Below, piece after piece: positions 1 to 11,790 of a DNA stretch of 54,189 nucleotides (positions are counted from its first letter, which is position 1; each line of letters begins with the position of its first letter). The notes under the pieces were generated by a model, which saw only the letters and a program-made list of their open reading frames with translations, made no database searches and was not told where the DNA came from. A program made the translations under genes and the position numbers. The DNA lies in NCBI RefSeq assembly GCF_000275845.1, contig NW_006766912.1, forward strand, positions 29,863 through 84,051. Reading direction: 5' to 3'. Source of the stretch: Dichomitus squalens LYAD-421 SS1. Lineage: Eukaryota; Basidiomycota; Agaricomycetes; Polyporales; Polyporaceae.

Positions 1-1639
1 TTCCTGCGGCCCGAGACCGCATAATCCGAAATTCCAACAGACCCGGATCTCGAATGTTGAGCATCATGCGCGAGATGAGCACGTTTGACAATCTGGGTTT
101 CAAGTAGGAGAAGATCAGGAGAGAAGATGGGCACCACAAACGCAGAGACGCACACATTGGTCAGAGTCGTAAAGATGCCCCTATATGCGGTCTACGCCGT
201 CCAATCAGCGTCCAGCGCGAGGTTGTGACGATCACAAAGGCGTGCCTACCGGTGCATCCTAGCCAGTTGGCATCCGTCGTAAGGCATAACGGAGCGATGA
301 TCTCAGGAGACGGTATATGCAACGCACCAGATATGTGATTATAGTGAACAGGTAACAGATGGCGAGAACCCTGGAGCGGCAGCACCTCATGAAAAATTAT
401 CGTCACGACCGTCACTGACCGTAAGGACTTACCCAAAGTAGACCGCCCCTACCGAGGCAAAGCTCAATCAGCGAGGTAGAAGCATGAATGACTGAACGGA
501 CGCTTACCGTCCTTGAGCATACAATCAAGTAGGCCATGGCTCCACAAGCGGTCGCTGCGGATGCCCTGCAACAACGTGAGGACGAAGATCGTTCCGTCAA
601 ACACGAGCATCACGCCCCATGCTATCGCAAGGACTGAATACTCAAATCAGCTACGGGGCGAAAAGTCAGGAGCACGCATTGGAAGCTACCCACAAGTGGC
701 CCTTCAGGCGAGGGAATACATGTTAGTAGGATAGGGGCAGGTTGTGCAACGTTGTGCTCACTGGTGCATTGATATTGGAAAAGAGCAGCGAGAGGACACC
801 GTCGTATCGGGTGGACTGTGTTCCTGTAGGCTATGAAGCGAGAATATGCTCCACTGCATGAGGCATCATTTGTGAACGCTCTCCTCACGTAGTAGAGGAA
901 GAAGAGCATACTACAACGACTGCGGCACCCAGGGTGAGCATTCCTACTAGTAGATAGAGTACCCGGCGATTGCGCCTGTACAGTGCATGAGTACGAAGTA
1001 AGAGACAAACTATAGGACGCATGTGAACAGGTTCAGTAGAGTCCCTGGCTTCAATTGCGAGCAATCAGACAAGCTTACGCGCGACTATCCCTTGACTGAG
1101 GCCAATCAGAATCTGGCGGAACGTCTGTAGTTGACGACACCTGCATTGCGCTGTAGTCAAAACATAGAGCATCCTCAAAATTTAAATACTCGCGTCTAGA
1201 TGGAACGAATGAACCCACGGACTAAATGAGCGCTTTGGTACACACTCACAGAATCTGGTATCTCGGCAACCAATTCGTACACGACGAGGGTATGGGCGAG
1301 CAACACGTTGTATCTGTTGAGGAAAAAGAGTACTGATGCCCAGGAGAGAGTCCGGAACCAGTAGCGTTCGACTTCAAGATGGATAGTTTGGGCAAAGTCG
1401 TAATATAGCACAGCTGCACAGAATAAGTTTGATTAAGATAATCCATATCTTCAGTGGCAAATGCAGGATTGGGTTCAAACACCATGAACATTTAGAAATT
1501 ACTCACTTAAAGCGATCGTTGGAAACAAGTGTTGGTACGAAGTGAGTTGTGCCCTAGGCGGAATGTAAGGGGGCACAACCGAGACGCCTCGATACTCGCT
1601 GACTTACATAGCCGGACTTGACGGATTCACTTGACTCAT
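1..1639 (-). CDS. DUF6533 seven-helix membrane protein, 3' end cut by window
   Basis: Reads leftward and runs off the window start, so the C-terminus is missing. Family: DUF6533, fungal multi-pass membrane proteins of unknown function. First exons by eye: 1608-1639, 1507-1553, 1242-1413, 1079-1140, then from 1009; phases agree across these four junctions. Visible landmarks in order: LYYDFAQTIHLEVERYW and SWASVLFFLNRYNVLLAH (the family signature), CRQLQTFRQILIGLSQ, LRTHALYRRNRRVLYLL, AIAWGVMLVFDGTIFVLTL, VLAICYLFTIITYL and SNVLISRMMLNIRDPG. These match, exon by exon, a second gene at 26.8-28.4 kb, so the two are paralogues. The ATG at 1639 gives MSQVNPSSPAM; a second ATG is split by intron 1. 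Exon edges below about 890 are less certain. No ligand or partner can be inferred. Confidence 0.75.
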
Positions 1640-3700
1640 TTCAGATCGAAGGTCAAGTACATCTGCTATCCACAGTGCTGGAGTTCCAGTGCCCCAAGAG
1701 AGAAAGACGAAGTGTTGAGCAGAGTAATGAAGACCGAGCCAAGGAAGAAAGCAAAGAGAGATAGTGCAGTGGATTGCGAGCCTGCATTTGTGAGGCCGCG
1801 ACATGCCAGGGTATCAGGACGAGGACTGATCCGAAGGTCTCAGCCTTCAGGCACGATTTGATCCACGTTTTGACGTTGTGGTTGCAGGACTCGACGCTGA
1901 CCAGGGTGCCGTAGTCACATAGCATACTGAAGAACGGAGGCGCTGTTGAGCTGCACGCTTCGATACGCAGTCAGCTTCAGCCTTCGTATTCGCTGGCAAT
2001 GACATCCACCAGTGTAGTAAACCATTCCTGTCGGCCACGGATGGCAAGCAAAACGACCGCAATTTGGATTCATACTTGTCCCTGGTGGTGGTTCGAATCA
2101 GCGAACTATATCAGAGGGGGGAGCTCGATATGTGGTACCACCACCGCTGTCACATGCATCTGAATTCGCGTGAACCGTCCATGCCTTCTTGTATATATCA
2201 AAGATTAGATCGAATAACATCGTAGATGGTGCTTGCGACATCTCTTACTCTGTCACACAATTGCTGGTTGATACGGCTGGTCGTGTCTGAGGTGCCAACG
2301 CGATGGAAGCGTCTATCAAGGAACTCCAAAGGCCCCTTTTGGCAAGCGGGCCCGGGTTTGCCCGCCAAATTCGGGCCGCCCATGCCGTGAGCAGGGAAGT
2401 CGAGTTACGGGCGGCTATTCGGACTCGGAAGGGATTTAGCGGACGAGTCCAAGTCCAATCCCAATCCCATCCCAAGTGCCCGGAAACGGGGTCTAAGGAC
2501 TCGGGTGAAGTCGGTGCAAGTGAATGTCGTGTCTCTCTTCCCAGCAGTCGGGGCTTACCATGACAACAGAAGCGACGTTCAGCACTCGGAGCATCATAAT
2601 TATCAATGCAACTCGACAGTAACGAGGTGGCTTCAGCGAGACTGGCCGACGCACACAATAATTGATCAGTCACATTCCGCGTGCGGATGTCTGTGGTTCT
2701 GCCGACCAAGTTGCTTACGAAGGCGTTGTTGAAAGCGTCAACATTCGACGGAAGGCTCGTACTACATAGGTTCCATGTAATGATACAGCCGTTGTAGTCC
2801 AAGCAAGGGTCCAAGCAAGGGTCCAAGGTCTACCTACCAAGTACCGTAAACGTGAGAAACAAGAGAAGAGAGAAACGATAACGAGTACAACAACACAGTA
2901 TCCGTCCATATGACCAAGCACCCCGGAGCCGCCTGTGCTTCAGGTGGCCCTATCGAGTCGTACGTTCCTAACGATACAGCATCCTCCTGCGCCCCTCTCC
3001 TTCCCTTCCTTCCTTCCCCCGCTAACCATCTCGGCGTACTAGCACTTGCAGAGCGGACGTGTTGTAGAAATTGAAAGCGAACACGAACGCCGAACGTAAG
3101 AGGCAAGAAAAGGAAAGGGAGGGAAGGGTTGAAAGGGAAACGCGTCGGAAGTGGATAATTTACAGCATGTAGTAGCGCGCACGAAGCGCATGTAAGCAAT
3201 CATGATCGTGCGGCGTGAGCATGACGAGAACAGCCTTATGGCAATCAGAGTCGTGTCAGATGAGATGGGAGAGGCGAATGAAGAAGGAATGTGTGCGTCG
3301 TCGAGCTTCGTTGAAGCTTGACGGTGAGCCTCGTTCGAACAGAAGAGTGCGAGGCGACCGCGTGATGCTGGTCCGAGTCGGGTTGTCGGAAGACGCGTGG
3401 GTGGCACGTGTATGCGTGTATGGAAGGTGGGAGGTGGAGGTATGGCGTGTGCGTGAGGGGGATGTCGGATGTGATGGTGCTCGTGAAGGTGTCGCGGATG
3501 AAGGGAGGGCGGCCTCGAGCGCGCGATTAGAATGGGGTCGCGGTATGTTCGGTGGGTGGTGCAAACATGATAAGTTACTTGTCTCAGGCTAAGCTGAGCA
3601 TGCGCCCTGGAGAGAGAATCAGCTCCCGTTTGTATGTAGTATCTTCCAGATCTCATATTTACCTAAAGAGCGCGTTTGTGGTGCGGAATGCGTCTACCGT
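1640..3700. other. No convincing gene; GC-rich block and short tandem repeat
   Basis: I see no supported coding gene. A GC-rich block at about 2325-2500, with near-palindromic runs such as GCGGGCCCGGGTTTGCCCGC, stands out from its surroundings and may be a transposon remnant, but I could not find matching ends. A 12-bp unit, GTCCAAGCAAGG, is repeated 2.7 times at 2797-2828. Pyrimidine-rich low-complexity sequence lies near 2990-3020. Confidence 0.4.
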
Positions 3701-3838
3701 TTAGGCAATGACGCATCCGGAGTGCTGGACCTTGTTAAGACCCTCCTGGTCGACGAGGATGTCCTCGATATCTTCTACAGAGGAGGCCACGGGCTCGTCA
3801 ACCGGAACGGGAGAAGTGATGACGAAGAAGGCGTCCAT
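3701..3838 (-). CDS. Mating pheromone precursor 1 (CaaX, CVIA)
   Basis: A 45-residue single-exon frame starting MDAFFVITSP and ending HSGCVIA. This is the form of basidiomycete B-locus lipopeptide pheromone precursors: an acidic leader (VEDIEDILVD) followed by a short C-terminal peptide with a CaaX box for farnesylation, removal of the last three residues and carboxymethylation. The mature peptide would act outside the cell on an STE3-type receptor of a compatible mate. The start is fixed by the MDAFF opening shared with the other two precursors (11671 and 15782). A TATA-like box lies about 120 nt upstream. The tail QHSGCVIA is identical to precursor 2, so the two may share receptor specificity; this is inference. 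Such genes are usually missed because of their size. Confidence 0.9.
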   Translation of the reverse strand: MDAFFVITSPVPVDEPVASSVEDIEDILVDQEGLNKVQHSGCVIA

Positions 3839-3955
3839 GTCGGTCTGGGTGTGCTTGCGAAGATGTACAGAAGGTAGCGCAAGCGGTGGCTCAATGACCC
3901 AGCGAGGAAGGCGACGGAGGATTTGTTGACGGCTTAGACTCTGCGACAGCTGAGG

Positions 3956-3963
3956 CTTTTATG
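3956..3963 (-). promoter_or_regulatory. TATA-like box of pheromone precursor 1
   Basis: CATAAAAG on the minus strand, about 120 nt upstream of the precursor ATG. The other two pheromone genes have comparable boxes at 130-175 nt, which supports it as a real core promoter element. Confidence 0.45.
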
Positions 3964-6231
3964 TAGTCGGCCAGCGACAGAAGTGTTGTGTGTGCTGTCA
4001 AGATGGGTGGGACAGGCACGGGGAAGTGACAACGAGACAATAGGGAGCAGGGGATGCCGTCTCTTGGGACTGTGCATCTTATGCAGGAGAGCGTGCCCGA
4101 TGCGGCGCCGATACAGTCATCTAGGGACGGCTCTCAGCCGTATTCATCCCCTCATCGAGTATAGGACGGAACTTGTAAACGATGTCCGCAGCGTCATATC
4201 AGTCGCTAGATTGGTGATTGCCTACCGACGCATAGCCATCCGTATCCCGACGCTCCAGTGGAACATGCGGTGCACTTAGCGGCAACATTGTCTTGCAAGG
4301 CATGCCCTGCGCCCCGAGTTGTCGTCAGTCCCGGTCAGTAACAAGAGCAAAGCATTGCCGTACTCACCTCGGAGGACTGCCTCTCTTTTCCGTTACGACA
4401 CGAGTATGTCCTGTGGTCTCACAGTGTTATCCAAATCAGACGCCTACATACATCGTGCCTCCATAGCTTATTGTTTAGCGGTACCAACGCGCGATGAGCG
4501 GGAGATACACACTCGTGGTAACTCAGGGAAGCGCGGAAGCGACATTGACGAAATGGCATACAAATTCACAGCGAGGCCGCCGTGCCCATCACCACGCTAT
4601 ATCGAAGAGAACGTCTTCGCGCCCGATGTGCAACACGAGGAATCCGCCTCGGAGGATCGAGAGTGAAGCCGCAGATGCCGTCGTGTCAAGAGACTCCGCA
4701 AGACAAAAGGAATTAGCGCCGGAAGGAACATCGCGAACACACTATTCCACCCCGATCCGGAAGGTCGGCTTTCCGCATGAGCCAGCCATCCGCACCGAAG
4801 TGAAACGAGTGATTGTCTGGCGAAAATAGCCAAGTCATTTGTGACACCGCGTCATTCCCGACTTCTAAGGAAGACGGCCAGTCCGGTGTTTCTCTCGGAG
4901 TCTCCTGCAGTCGGGGCGAGTCATCCGCTACGGAAGGAACTTGAAGTGTGCGCGAGCTCGAGACTCCTCCAAGTGATCGCTCTATATGTACTGATCACAG
5001 AATTGTCAGCCATAAATGACAGGATCCATAGCTGAAAATATAACATACCAGACCGGCCCGATGACGCTCAGCATGGCCGCAACTTGACTCGGGCAGGGAA
5101 ATGGTTAGAAGTACTACTTCACAATATCAACAAGAACGCGCAGAGTCTCGCACTCGACACAGACGCGTTGAGCCACCGAGAGTGGGTCCGTGCCGGGCAA
5201 GCGTGCTGAGGTGGCAGTCCACACTCATGACAAACACCAAGTACGTCGGCCTTAGCTCATGGTACGGTCGACGTGATGTATTGGTATAGCCTGGGCTTTT
5301 TCAATGTAGTAGCGAAGTCACAATCTGGAGTAGATGAAGCCAGAGGATTTAGGAGAGGAGCGCAGAGTAAAGTCTGTTGAGAACGATGTTGAAGGCAGCG
5401 GGATAGGCTTACGTCAGCACCTAAGGATCGGGAACGGAAATCTCCATCCTCTAGACTTAAGTACTCGCACTCTCCTGCAGTTCATACATCATATGCATGA
5501 TGTTGGACGATCTGTACATGTGCCTTTGCTTGGGCTTCAATTAAAATTGCGCAAAGTAACAATGGCATTACCTTTTGACAATCTGTAGTTCATGTTTCAC
5601 TGCATGAGTGCCAGTGTGTGTACATCCATCTGCCTAAAGCATGCAGCACGAATTGAATTACAACGTGTGCAAGTAGATGGCTCAAGTATCTTGACCTTGT
5701 TACGATGAACGTTTCAGGTATCGTTCAATCTGAGTGAACGCAACGTGGCGCCGAACATACACATGCGCCCGGTCATCTACTAACGAGAAGCTTTCCGGGA
5801 TATCCCGAGAAAACACCTGAGGGCGGTAAGCGAGCCCACATGCGCACGTTGCAGTCGTTCCTTCGCTGTTGCATGTTGTACGAAGCTCTTCGAACGGCAG
5901 GCAGACCAGCACACTCCACGAGTCCTCGGAGATGCCTTGCTTCAGACATGCCACAATCATGCTGGCCTGCATTCACCCTTACGACTTAAAGCGGCCTGGA
6001 TTCCTTCCGCGAGCAACTCCCCACTGAAGCTATCACAGTGCACCTGTGAACTCTGCCGACCTCATCAAAGTGCGCCTGTCGCTCCTGTCTGCGAGCTTAG
6101 ACGCAGAAGTGCGTAGCTATCCAACTCACCATGGTGTCCTCCCGAATGTTGACTATGATATCTAGCTATCAGTGCCAACGACGGGCTTTACAGACGATCT
6201 TCGGACGTGTCCACCTGTGTGCATTGCTTCG
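3964..6231. other. No recognisable gene
   Basis: Only short overlapping frames with no family resemblance. The 18-bp string CTCCGCAAGACAAAAGGA near 4690 recurs near 10530 with loosely similar flanks, suggesting a shared degenerate repeat. Nothing else supportable was seen. Confidence 0.4.
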
Positions 6232-6306
6232 GTGAGTACGTCCCTGAAGTATCATTATCACCATTGACTTTCTTCCGGACGGTCTCCTTCTGTAGATTCT
6301 GCGACG

Positions 6307-7809
6307 ATGAGGCTGACGTATGACGTTCTCTTCATTATACTCGAGACGCAAAGTCTTCAAGACCGCATTCATGACCTCTCCTCAATGTCTCGAGCATGCC
6401 GAACGCTCCGAATTCAGGCCATAAAACACTTGCTTGATCACGACGTTACGTTGCGCGACGCAAGAGACACCCTGTCCTTCGCACTCTTCATGCTTGGCGA
6501 CGAGGACCGCCGCTTCCCTCTCCTTCGTCGGTCGCTGTCGATTAGGACCGGGAAACTCTCCGGTCGGGCAGCCCTTGCGCTTTTCGAGCTCGTCTCGAGA
6601 ATCTGGTCGCTAGAGCGCCTCGTATTGACGAATGCCGATCAGATCCTCGCATCCGACGCCAGGCTCCCACGCGCCCTTGCGTCCCTCACCTGTCTCAAGC
6701 ACCTCGACTTCCACGCGACGCAGGACTCCAACAACTCCGACTGCGTCTACTTCTTCAAGCGCATGCAGTCTCGACTCCTCACCGCTTCTCTGCACCTCCC
6801 TTCCCCCATCCGGCGTTTCATGAATGGCCGCCTCAACTGCGAGCTCGTCGACCCTATACGCCTTCTCCGAAACTCTGCAGACACACTAACTGAGCTCCAC
6901 GGGTGCAACTTCGAGGCTCGGCGCTCCCACGACCTCGTCTATCCACACCTAAAGCGACTCAACGTCCATCTGGGTCTCATTCCGCTCATCGCGCCGTACA
7001 TGGTCTCCTTCCCGAACGTCACTTCCGTCGAGGTGACATGTGGAGCTGCGTTCGAGCCGAGCACCGTACCGTCCTTCAGCTTTATGAACGAAGATGGTCA
7101 GATGAACATCAAGCCTTGGTCCGCATTGGAGGAGCTTGTGGGGAACTTGACAGACATCTACGTCCTTGCTCTTCGTTGCACAGTCACGACACTCCGTGTC
7201 AAGGCTTCAGGGAGACATCGCATCTTGTCATATCTGGCAGAAGTCTTGTCGCACGCTAGACCGACTCATCTGCTACTGGAGGTGGAGTCGCCATCATTCT
7301 GCTTGGAGAGCGATGACAGCTTGATGTCCGTGTTCCGGCACGGAGATGCTCCCCAGAGCATCCGAACGTTTGTAGTGCGCATCGTCCTCCAAGGGGAGGA
7401 TTGCAAGGCTGATCTGGACGATCTCTTCGTGCGCACTCCTCCTCTTGGCTTCGATGGTCTTCCGGGGTGCTGATATCCACCGCCGTCGTGCGCGCAGGTC
7501 CGCGTAATCGAGACGATCAAGCCTCTCCCTCTCACCTCCTTCAAGGTGCAGATCCTCCACGAGAGCCTAGACCTGGAACCCGACGACCGGGATGGCCTGC
7601 AGGATCTTGAATCAGCGCTCGCCCCATCGCCTAGCGCGCGAGTGGCGCAAGAAGGAAATTTCTGCCTCCTAGAGGCGAAACTCCGCGAATGGGATGCTAC
7701 ACGTCACGTAGACTATGTCCGACAAGCATGTCCGTTGTTGAAGCAGTTGACAGTGGAAGATTTGGGCTGCTCCGTGGTTCCCTGGCCGCTGCTTTCTGTG
7801 CGTTTCTAG
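6307..7809 (+). CDS. F-box/leucine-rich-repeat-like protein
   Basis: Two exons, 6307-7428 and 7498-7809 (69-nt intron, phase 0), giving about 477 residues. The N-terminus (LTYDVLFIILETQSLQD, then SSMSRACRTLR) fits a fungal F-box; the rest is an irregular leucine-rich array (SLERLVL, LTCLKHLDF, LKRLNVHL, FPNVTSVEV), the usual substrate-binding part. F-box proteins recruit targets to SCF ubiquitin ligases through SKP1; the target is unknown. A further intron in the 5' leader is likely (donor at 6232, acceptor ending 6295), and the short upstream frame ending across it cannot join in frame, so ATG 6307 is preferred. Basidiomycete genomes carry large, fast-evolving F-box families; this copy is not close to the one at 23.8 kb. 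Confidence 0.7.
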
Positions 7810-9218
7810 TGTGCGCCGGGAGGGTATAGAGCGGCTGCAGATGAGTAGTATGATATGGTACGTGGTGTGCTCGTTCTCGACGCTCGAGCTCATATACATT
7901 GGAACATGCAGTTAGTCGCAATGACAGCCTGTGTATAGAGTGTGAACCTCGTAATCTATCCATCTTCTTGGCATTAGTGTGCTGCTGAAGCCCGGCAGAA
8001 CTTATGCAATTCTCGTTGGTGGGATTCCTGCTACGGTCAAGCGGCGAGCAACCGGGTCAGGATGATGTGGGCTCGACGCCTTGCGCTCTACCATTTCTCA
8101 GGCCAATGCCTTGATCTTCGCAAGGTGGTCCTAGCTTCGCTCGACTTGACTGGTCAGATGGAGGATCTCCCTCTACGACTGGAGACGTCGACGCACAGGC
8201 CCTCTGCGATCTAGGTCGTCAAGGTAAAGAAGAGGTTTGCACAATATCGGGGTCCAGATGAGTTGATAACTGTGGATGACACGGACACAATCTTCGCTTA
8301 TTCGCCCATACATCCATCAATTGGCGCCTCCGCGCGGAAACTGTGAGCAGTTTCGGTATGTAGGTCCTTTCGTCTTACTTACTGCTATCCGAGTGCACGG
8401 ATGACTCATAGTTGTATTTACTGCGAAACAACAGGAATCTGGGTGCGGAACAGAGAAGTGTCTAGGCACGCTTTCCTGAGCATCTCAGCTGATCCCCACA
8501 GTGCGAGTCATCTTTAAGTTTGGTGTGTTCCGGCAACGATTTTGGCACGGAGAGATACCTGCTCGGAGCCAGTACATTCCATGAACAGACTGTGCAGCCG
8601 GGGAGACCGAGGACGCGGTTAGAAGCAAGTTTTTGTATACGGTGGCTTTTGGATACGGTCTGTACAGGGTTTGTCTGCCGCGTTGGCTACTGTATGTCAT
8701 CACAATTGCACTCGATACAGCCAGCTGGCCCTGCGATTATGACGCATCATCCAGGCACGGCATGGATTCAAGATCAAGGCTATACATGCTCTGCGCCTAA
8801 ATATCCATTGCTCTTTCGTGTGAGGTGCCATTTGAGAGCATATATTCCTTTTGAAGGCAACACCGTAACAGCTTTTCCACCGACAGGGCAGCAGCTCCCT
8901 GTAAGAGGTAGTAGCACCAAGGGTCCAGGATCGCCGAATTGTCAAGTCATAGTGCATATATTCTAGTTTCAAGGCAGCTTCAATATTCCGAACATACTTG
9001 CCACAGGCTGCTATTGTCTAAAGTTCAGGAAACGGCAATTTTTTCGTACACGAGCTCTCCTCTCGGTCCCGACGAAGTTCTGGAATAACACGATGCTCAT
9101 ATTGATTCTGATATCTCACAACGTGGCATCTATACATATCACGATAATTCATTTGGTCAGCCCTGGTCTACAAGGTTCATCTCCAAGGCGACCTGTAGTC
9201 CAAGACATTCCGAGTCTA
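7810..9218. other. No recognisable gene
   Basis: Short frames on both strands without family resemblance or coherent splice structure. The stretch ends at the inverted-repeat element beginning at 9219. Confidence 0.4.
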
Positions 9219-10370
9219 CAGTCGAAACCCTCATAACCCATACCCCTCGGGATAAGCCTCGAAGTACTATCGCGACCCCAGTGTTCGGACAGACCCCAGT
9301 GTTCGGACAAACGACCGTATCTCCGTCATTGTACACCCGATAAACTTGCAATTTGGAAGGTAGGTGCTCATATGTGTTCCAAATCAGCAGCAAAAAGAAC
9401 TGAATTTATATCATAAGCCCGTGGGGCGATCTTGAGGAAGGGAGTGGTGCAACCCATCCCTATCAAAGCTTCGGGAGTCTCGCTTCGTATCCCTCTTCGG
9501 GCGCTTCCATCCAAATCTCGTGTACGTATTTCAACCTACGCATATTGCTCAATACCCAATTTTCCGAGGCCTGCTCAGGGGAACACAGAGGAGAAACAAG
9601 AAGCAGCCCTCGAGGGCGTGACAATGCAGCCACAGTTTGACTCTCCGACTTGCTCGGGATGCTCGGCTAAGGCTCATAAAGCTGGAGAACGGAGATTCCC
9701 CGAAGACCGGCAGGTGTCGGCAAGCGTGACAGATCGTGACCTGCTGTGCGGAGAATTGTCCGAACACTGGGGTCAGGCCCTGTATATCCTGTCTCCATCG
9801 CTCGTGTCTCCTTCAATATTTCTCATGTTTGGCAAATAGCCTATGCATATGCATCTCCTTTTGCATGCCAAAAATGAGCATTATCGGAGTACAGGAAAGT
9901 ACATAAAACGAAGGGATTTCGCAGCGGGCGCCTTTTTGTCCGAACACTGGGGTCGCGATAGTATGGGTTATTGGAGGTTATGGGATAGAAGGAGTTTAGC
10001 GCCTAATAAGCGCCCTGGATATGCCAGGTACGTGGGCGTCAGACGGGCGCTCACCTCTCGTTTGCAATCGATGCCGGGATCGTTTTGTTATGTCGAGCCC
10101 ATCCAGAAACATCGGGAAGTATGAAGCAATGCATGGATTAGTCGGAAGCTTTGATTGAAGCAGAAAATGCGACAATAAGGTGCTTAAGCCCGTCCAAATG
10201 TGCCCTTAACCCTTCTGATTCATGGGTTATGCCGGCCCAAAGAGGTATGGGTTATGGGTTATTGCAGGATTATGGGTTATCCCCCCTATACCAACCCGGG
10301 AATTCCCCGAACCTATGGGTTATAAGGGGTTATGGGTTATGAGAGGTATGGGTTATGAGGGTTTCGACTG
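9219..10370. mobile_element. Tc1/mariner-type non-autonomous element, TA-flanked
   Basis: The ends are inverted repeats of about 27 bp beginning CAGTCGAAACCCTCATAACC, each flanked outside by TA (9217-9218 and 10371-10372), the target duplication of the Tc1/mariner superfamily. Length 1,152 bp. An inner inverted repeat, starting TATCGCGACCCCAGTGTTCG, occurs on the left at about 9270-9310 (where the unit GACCCCAGTGTTCGGACA is duplicated) and once reversed at about 9937-9962. The right flank is packed with ATGGGTTAT units (about nine copies from 9960 to 10355). The interior has no frame resembling a DDE transposase, so mobility would depend on an enzyme supplied elsewhere. Confidence 0.75.
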
Positions 10371-10372
10371 TA

Positions 10373-11534
10373 CTACTCTATATCCCGCCTAGTCTCTCGT
10401 CTCCAAGACAAGCGAGACCGTGCGCCCACAAATCGCGCATATCCTAGCTCGAACACCACATCATGATATATTACCAAGATTGCGATGAGATAGATCTCTC
10501 CTGCCCTGATACCAGGACCTTCGAGATCGATGCTACTCCGCAAGACAAAAGGAGGCGTGCGCGCAACGAACACTATCCTTGCCTAATCCGGGTAGCGCGT
10601 GCACACTGGTGGGCCCGGATATCCAGCGCCTAAAGTACACGGGCGTCCGGTCTCTTATTGTGTTGGATGGTTAGGGAAGGTGCTGACTCCCTGCATCGGA
10701 TGATTTTCCGCGTAGGCAGAGACCGCAGCCCAGGGCGGGCAGCTCGACGCAATTGTGAGTATCGGGGCGGGGGGACCGGTGGCGTTGAAAGAGTGTCTGA
10801 GAAGGGACCGCACCTCAGTACACTGCATTGAGTGTAATGGAGAGGACAGGGGCACGAGCTGTCTGACAGGAGTAGAGGACGGTTTGAGTGATGATAGCGC
10901 CGTGTCAGATTACACTGCACGACTGTGCGAAAAGGAAGCGCGAAACGAAGTCGAAGATAGCCTGCCTCGCACGCGCAGTCACCACGAAAACCTGCCCAGA
11001 GCAGAAGGAGCATCCGCGCCTCGCAGCGTGCCCGCTATGTCATATTGCGATCCGGATCTTCCTGAAACTTGCATCTAGTGGCGCTGTGTACGACATATCC
11101 CGTTCCCCGGAGCCCGACGTACACAATAACGACGTCTCAGATGACTCAACGTCGTGAGCCAGGCGCACTCGCCGAGTCCTCGACCCGGCTCGGGCTCCCC
11201 GAGGCCCTACCATCTCGTATGGAGCGACAAGATGAAGCAGAACCCGACTAAATCTGAGGATTTGGAAACAAATCAAATTGTACTAAGCGCGTTGTGCTCG
11301 TCCAACGCTGCATTCGACTATCCACTCACCGCGGCACCCATGCAGCGAATCGTCGTCAAAGCCCGACAGGATATCTGGTTCGTGCAGCACGGCGGATTTC
11401 CGGAATTCCTGCCTCACGCTCGGAAGGACCTGCCAGTCACGCCGGCCGGCCGCCTTGGCCCACTGCTCTATTGTCAGTGTCGTCGTGCCTGGGAGGACAG
11501 AGCGCCCCTGTCCGCTGCTCTCATGCCAACGCGG
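10373..11534. other. No recognisable gene
   Basis: No supported coding gene. Contains the second copy (near 10530) of the 18-bp string also seen near 4690. The 3' part is the upstream region of the pheromone gene at 11671. Confidence 0.4.
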
Positions 11535-11542
11535 TTAAATAG
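11535..11542 (+). promoter_or_regulatory. TATA-like box of pheromone precursor 2
   Basis: TTAAATAG about 130 nt upstream of the precursor ATG, at a spacing similar to the box of precursor 1. Confidence 0.4.
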
Positions 11543-11670
11543 CAAGTTGACAGGCTTCTTGTGTCTCTCTCGTCGACAGACAACGGCACGCTCTCGAGCC
11601 ACTCAGCGCAGCGAACTTCTTCGCTTCCAACGCTTCCACGCTCAACACCGTCCTCTCCAGCTCAGTTGTC

Positions 11671-11790
11671 ATGGACGCGTTCTTCACCATCTCCTCTCCC
11701 CTCCCCGTCGAGGAGCCCGCCGTCGAGGACATCCTCGTCGACTCCGAGGGCACCAACAACCAGCAGCACTCTGGCTGCGTCATCGCATAA
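11671..11790 (+). CDS. Mating pheromone precursor 2 (CaaX, CVIA)
   Basis: A 39-residue single-exon frame, MDAFFTISSP at the start and QHSGCVIA at the end. It is the closest relative of precursor 1: both share MDAFF, a proline/acidic leader, EDILVD and the same last eight residues, differing mainly by a shorter leader here and by the residues just before the tail (EGTNNQ versus EGLNKV). The expected product is a farnesylated, carboxymethylated peptide released by cleavage upstream of the CaaX cysteine and sensed by an STE3-type receptor. It lies on the opposite strand from precursors 1 and 3. The larger overlapping frames (11154-11894 plus, 11535-11912 minus) show no family resemblance and are shadows. 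Confidence 0.92.
   Translation: MDAFFTISSPLPVEEPAVEDILVDSEGTNNQQHSGCVIA

Noticed and set aside
4597..4833. Possible receptor remnant on the minus strand near 4.6 kb and 10.4 kb
   Set aside because: A shared 18-bp string and a few hydrophobic residues only; no STE3 helices or landmarks could be assembled.
9960..10370. ATGGGTTAT repeats resembling telomere-like sequence
   Set aside because: Not the fungal TTAGGG unit, irregularly spaced, and inside a TA-flanked element; they are subterminal transposon repeats.
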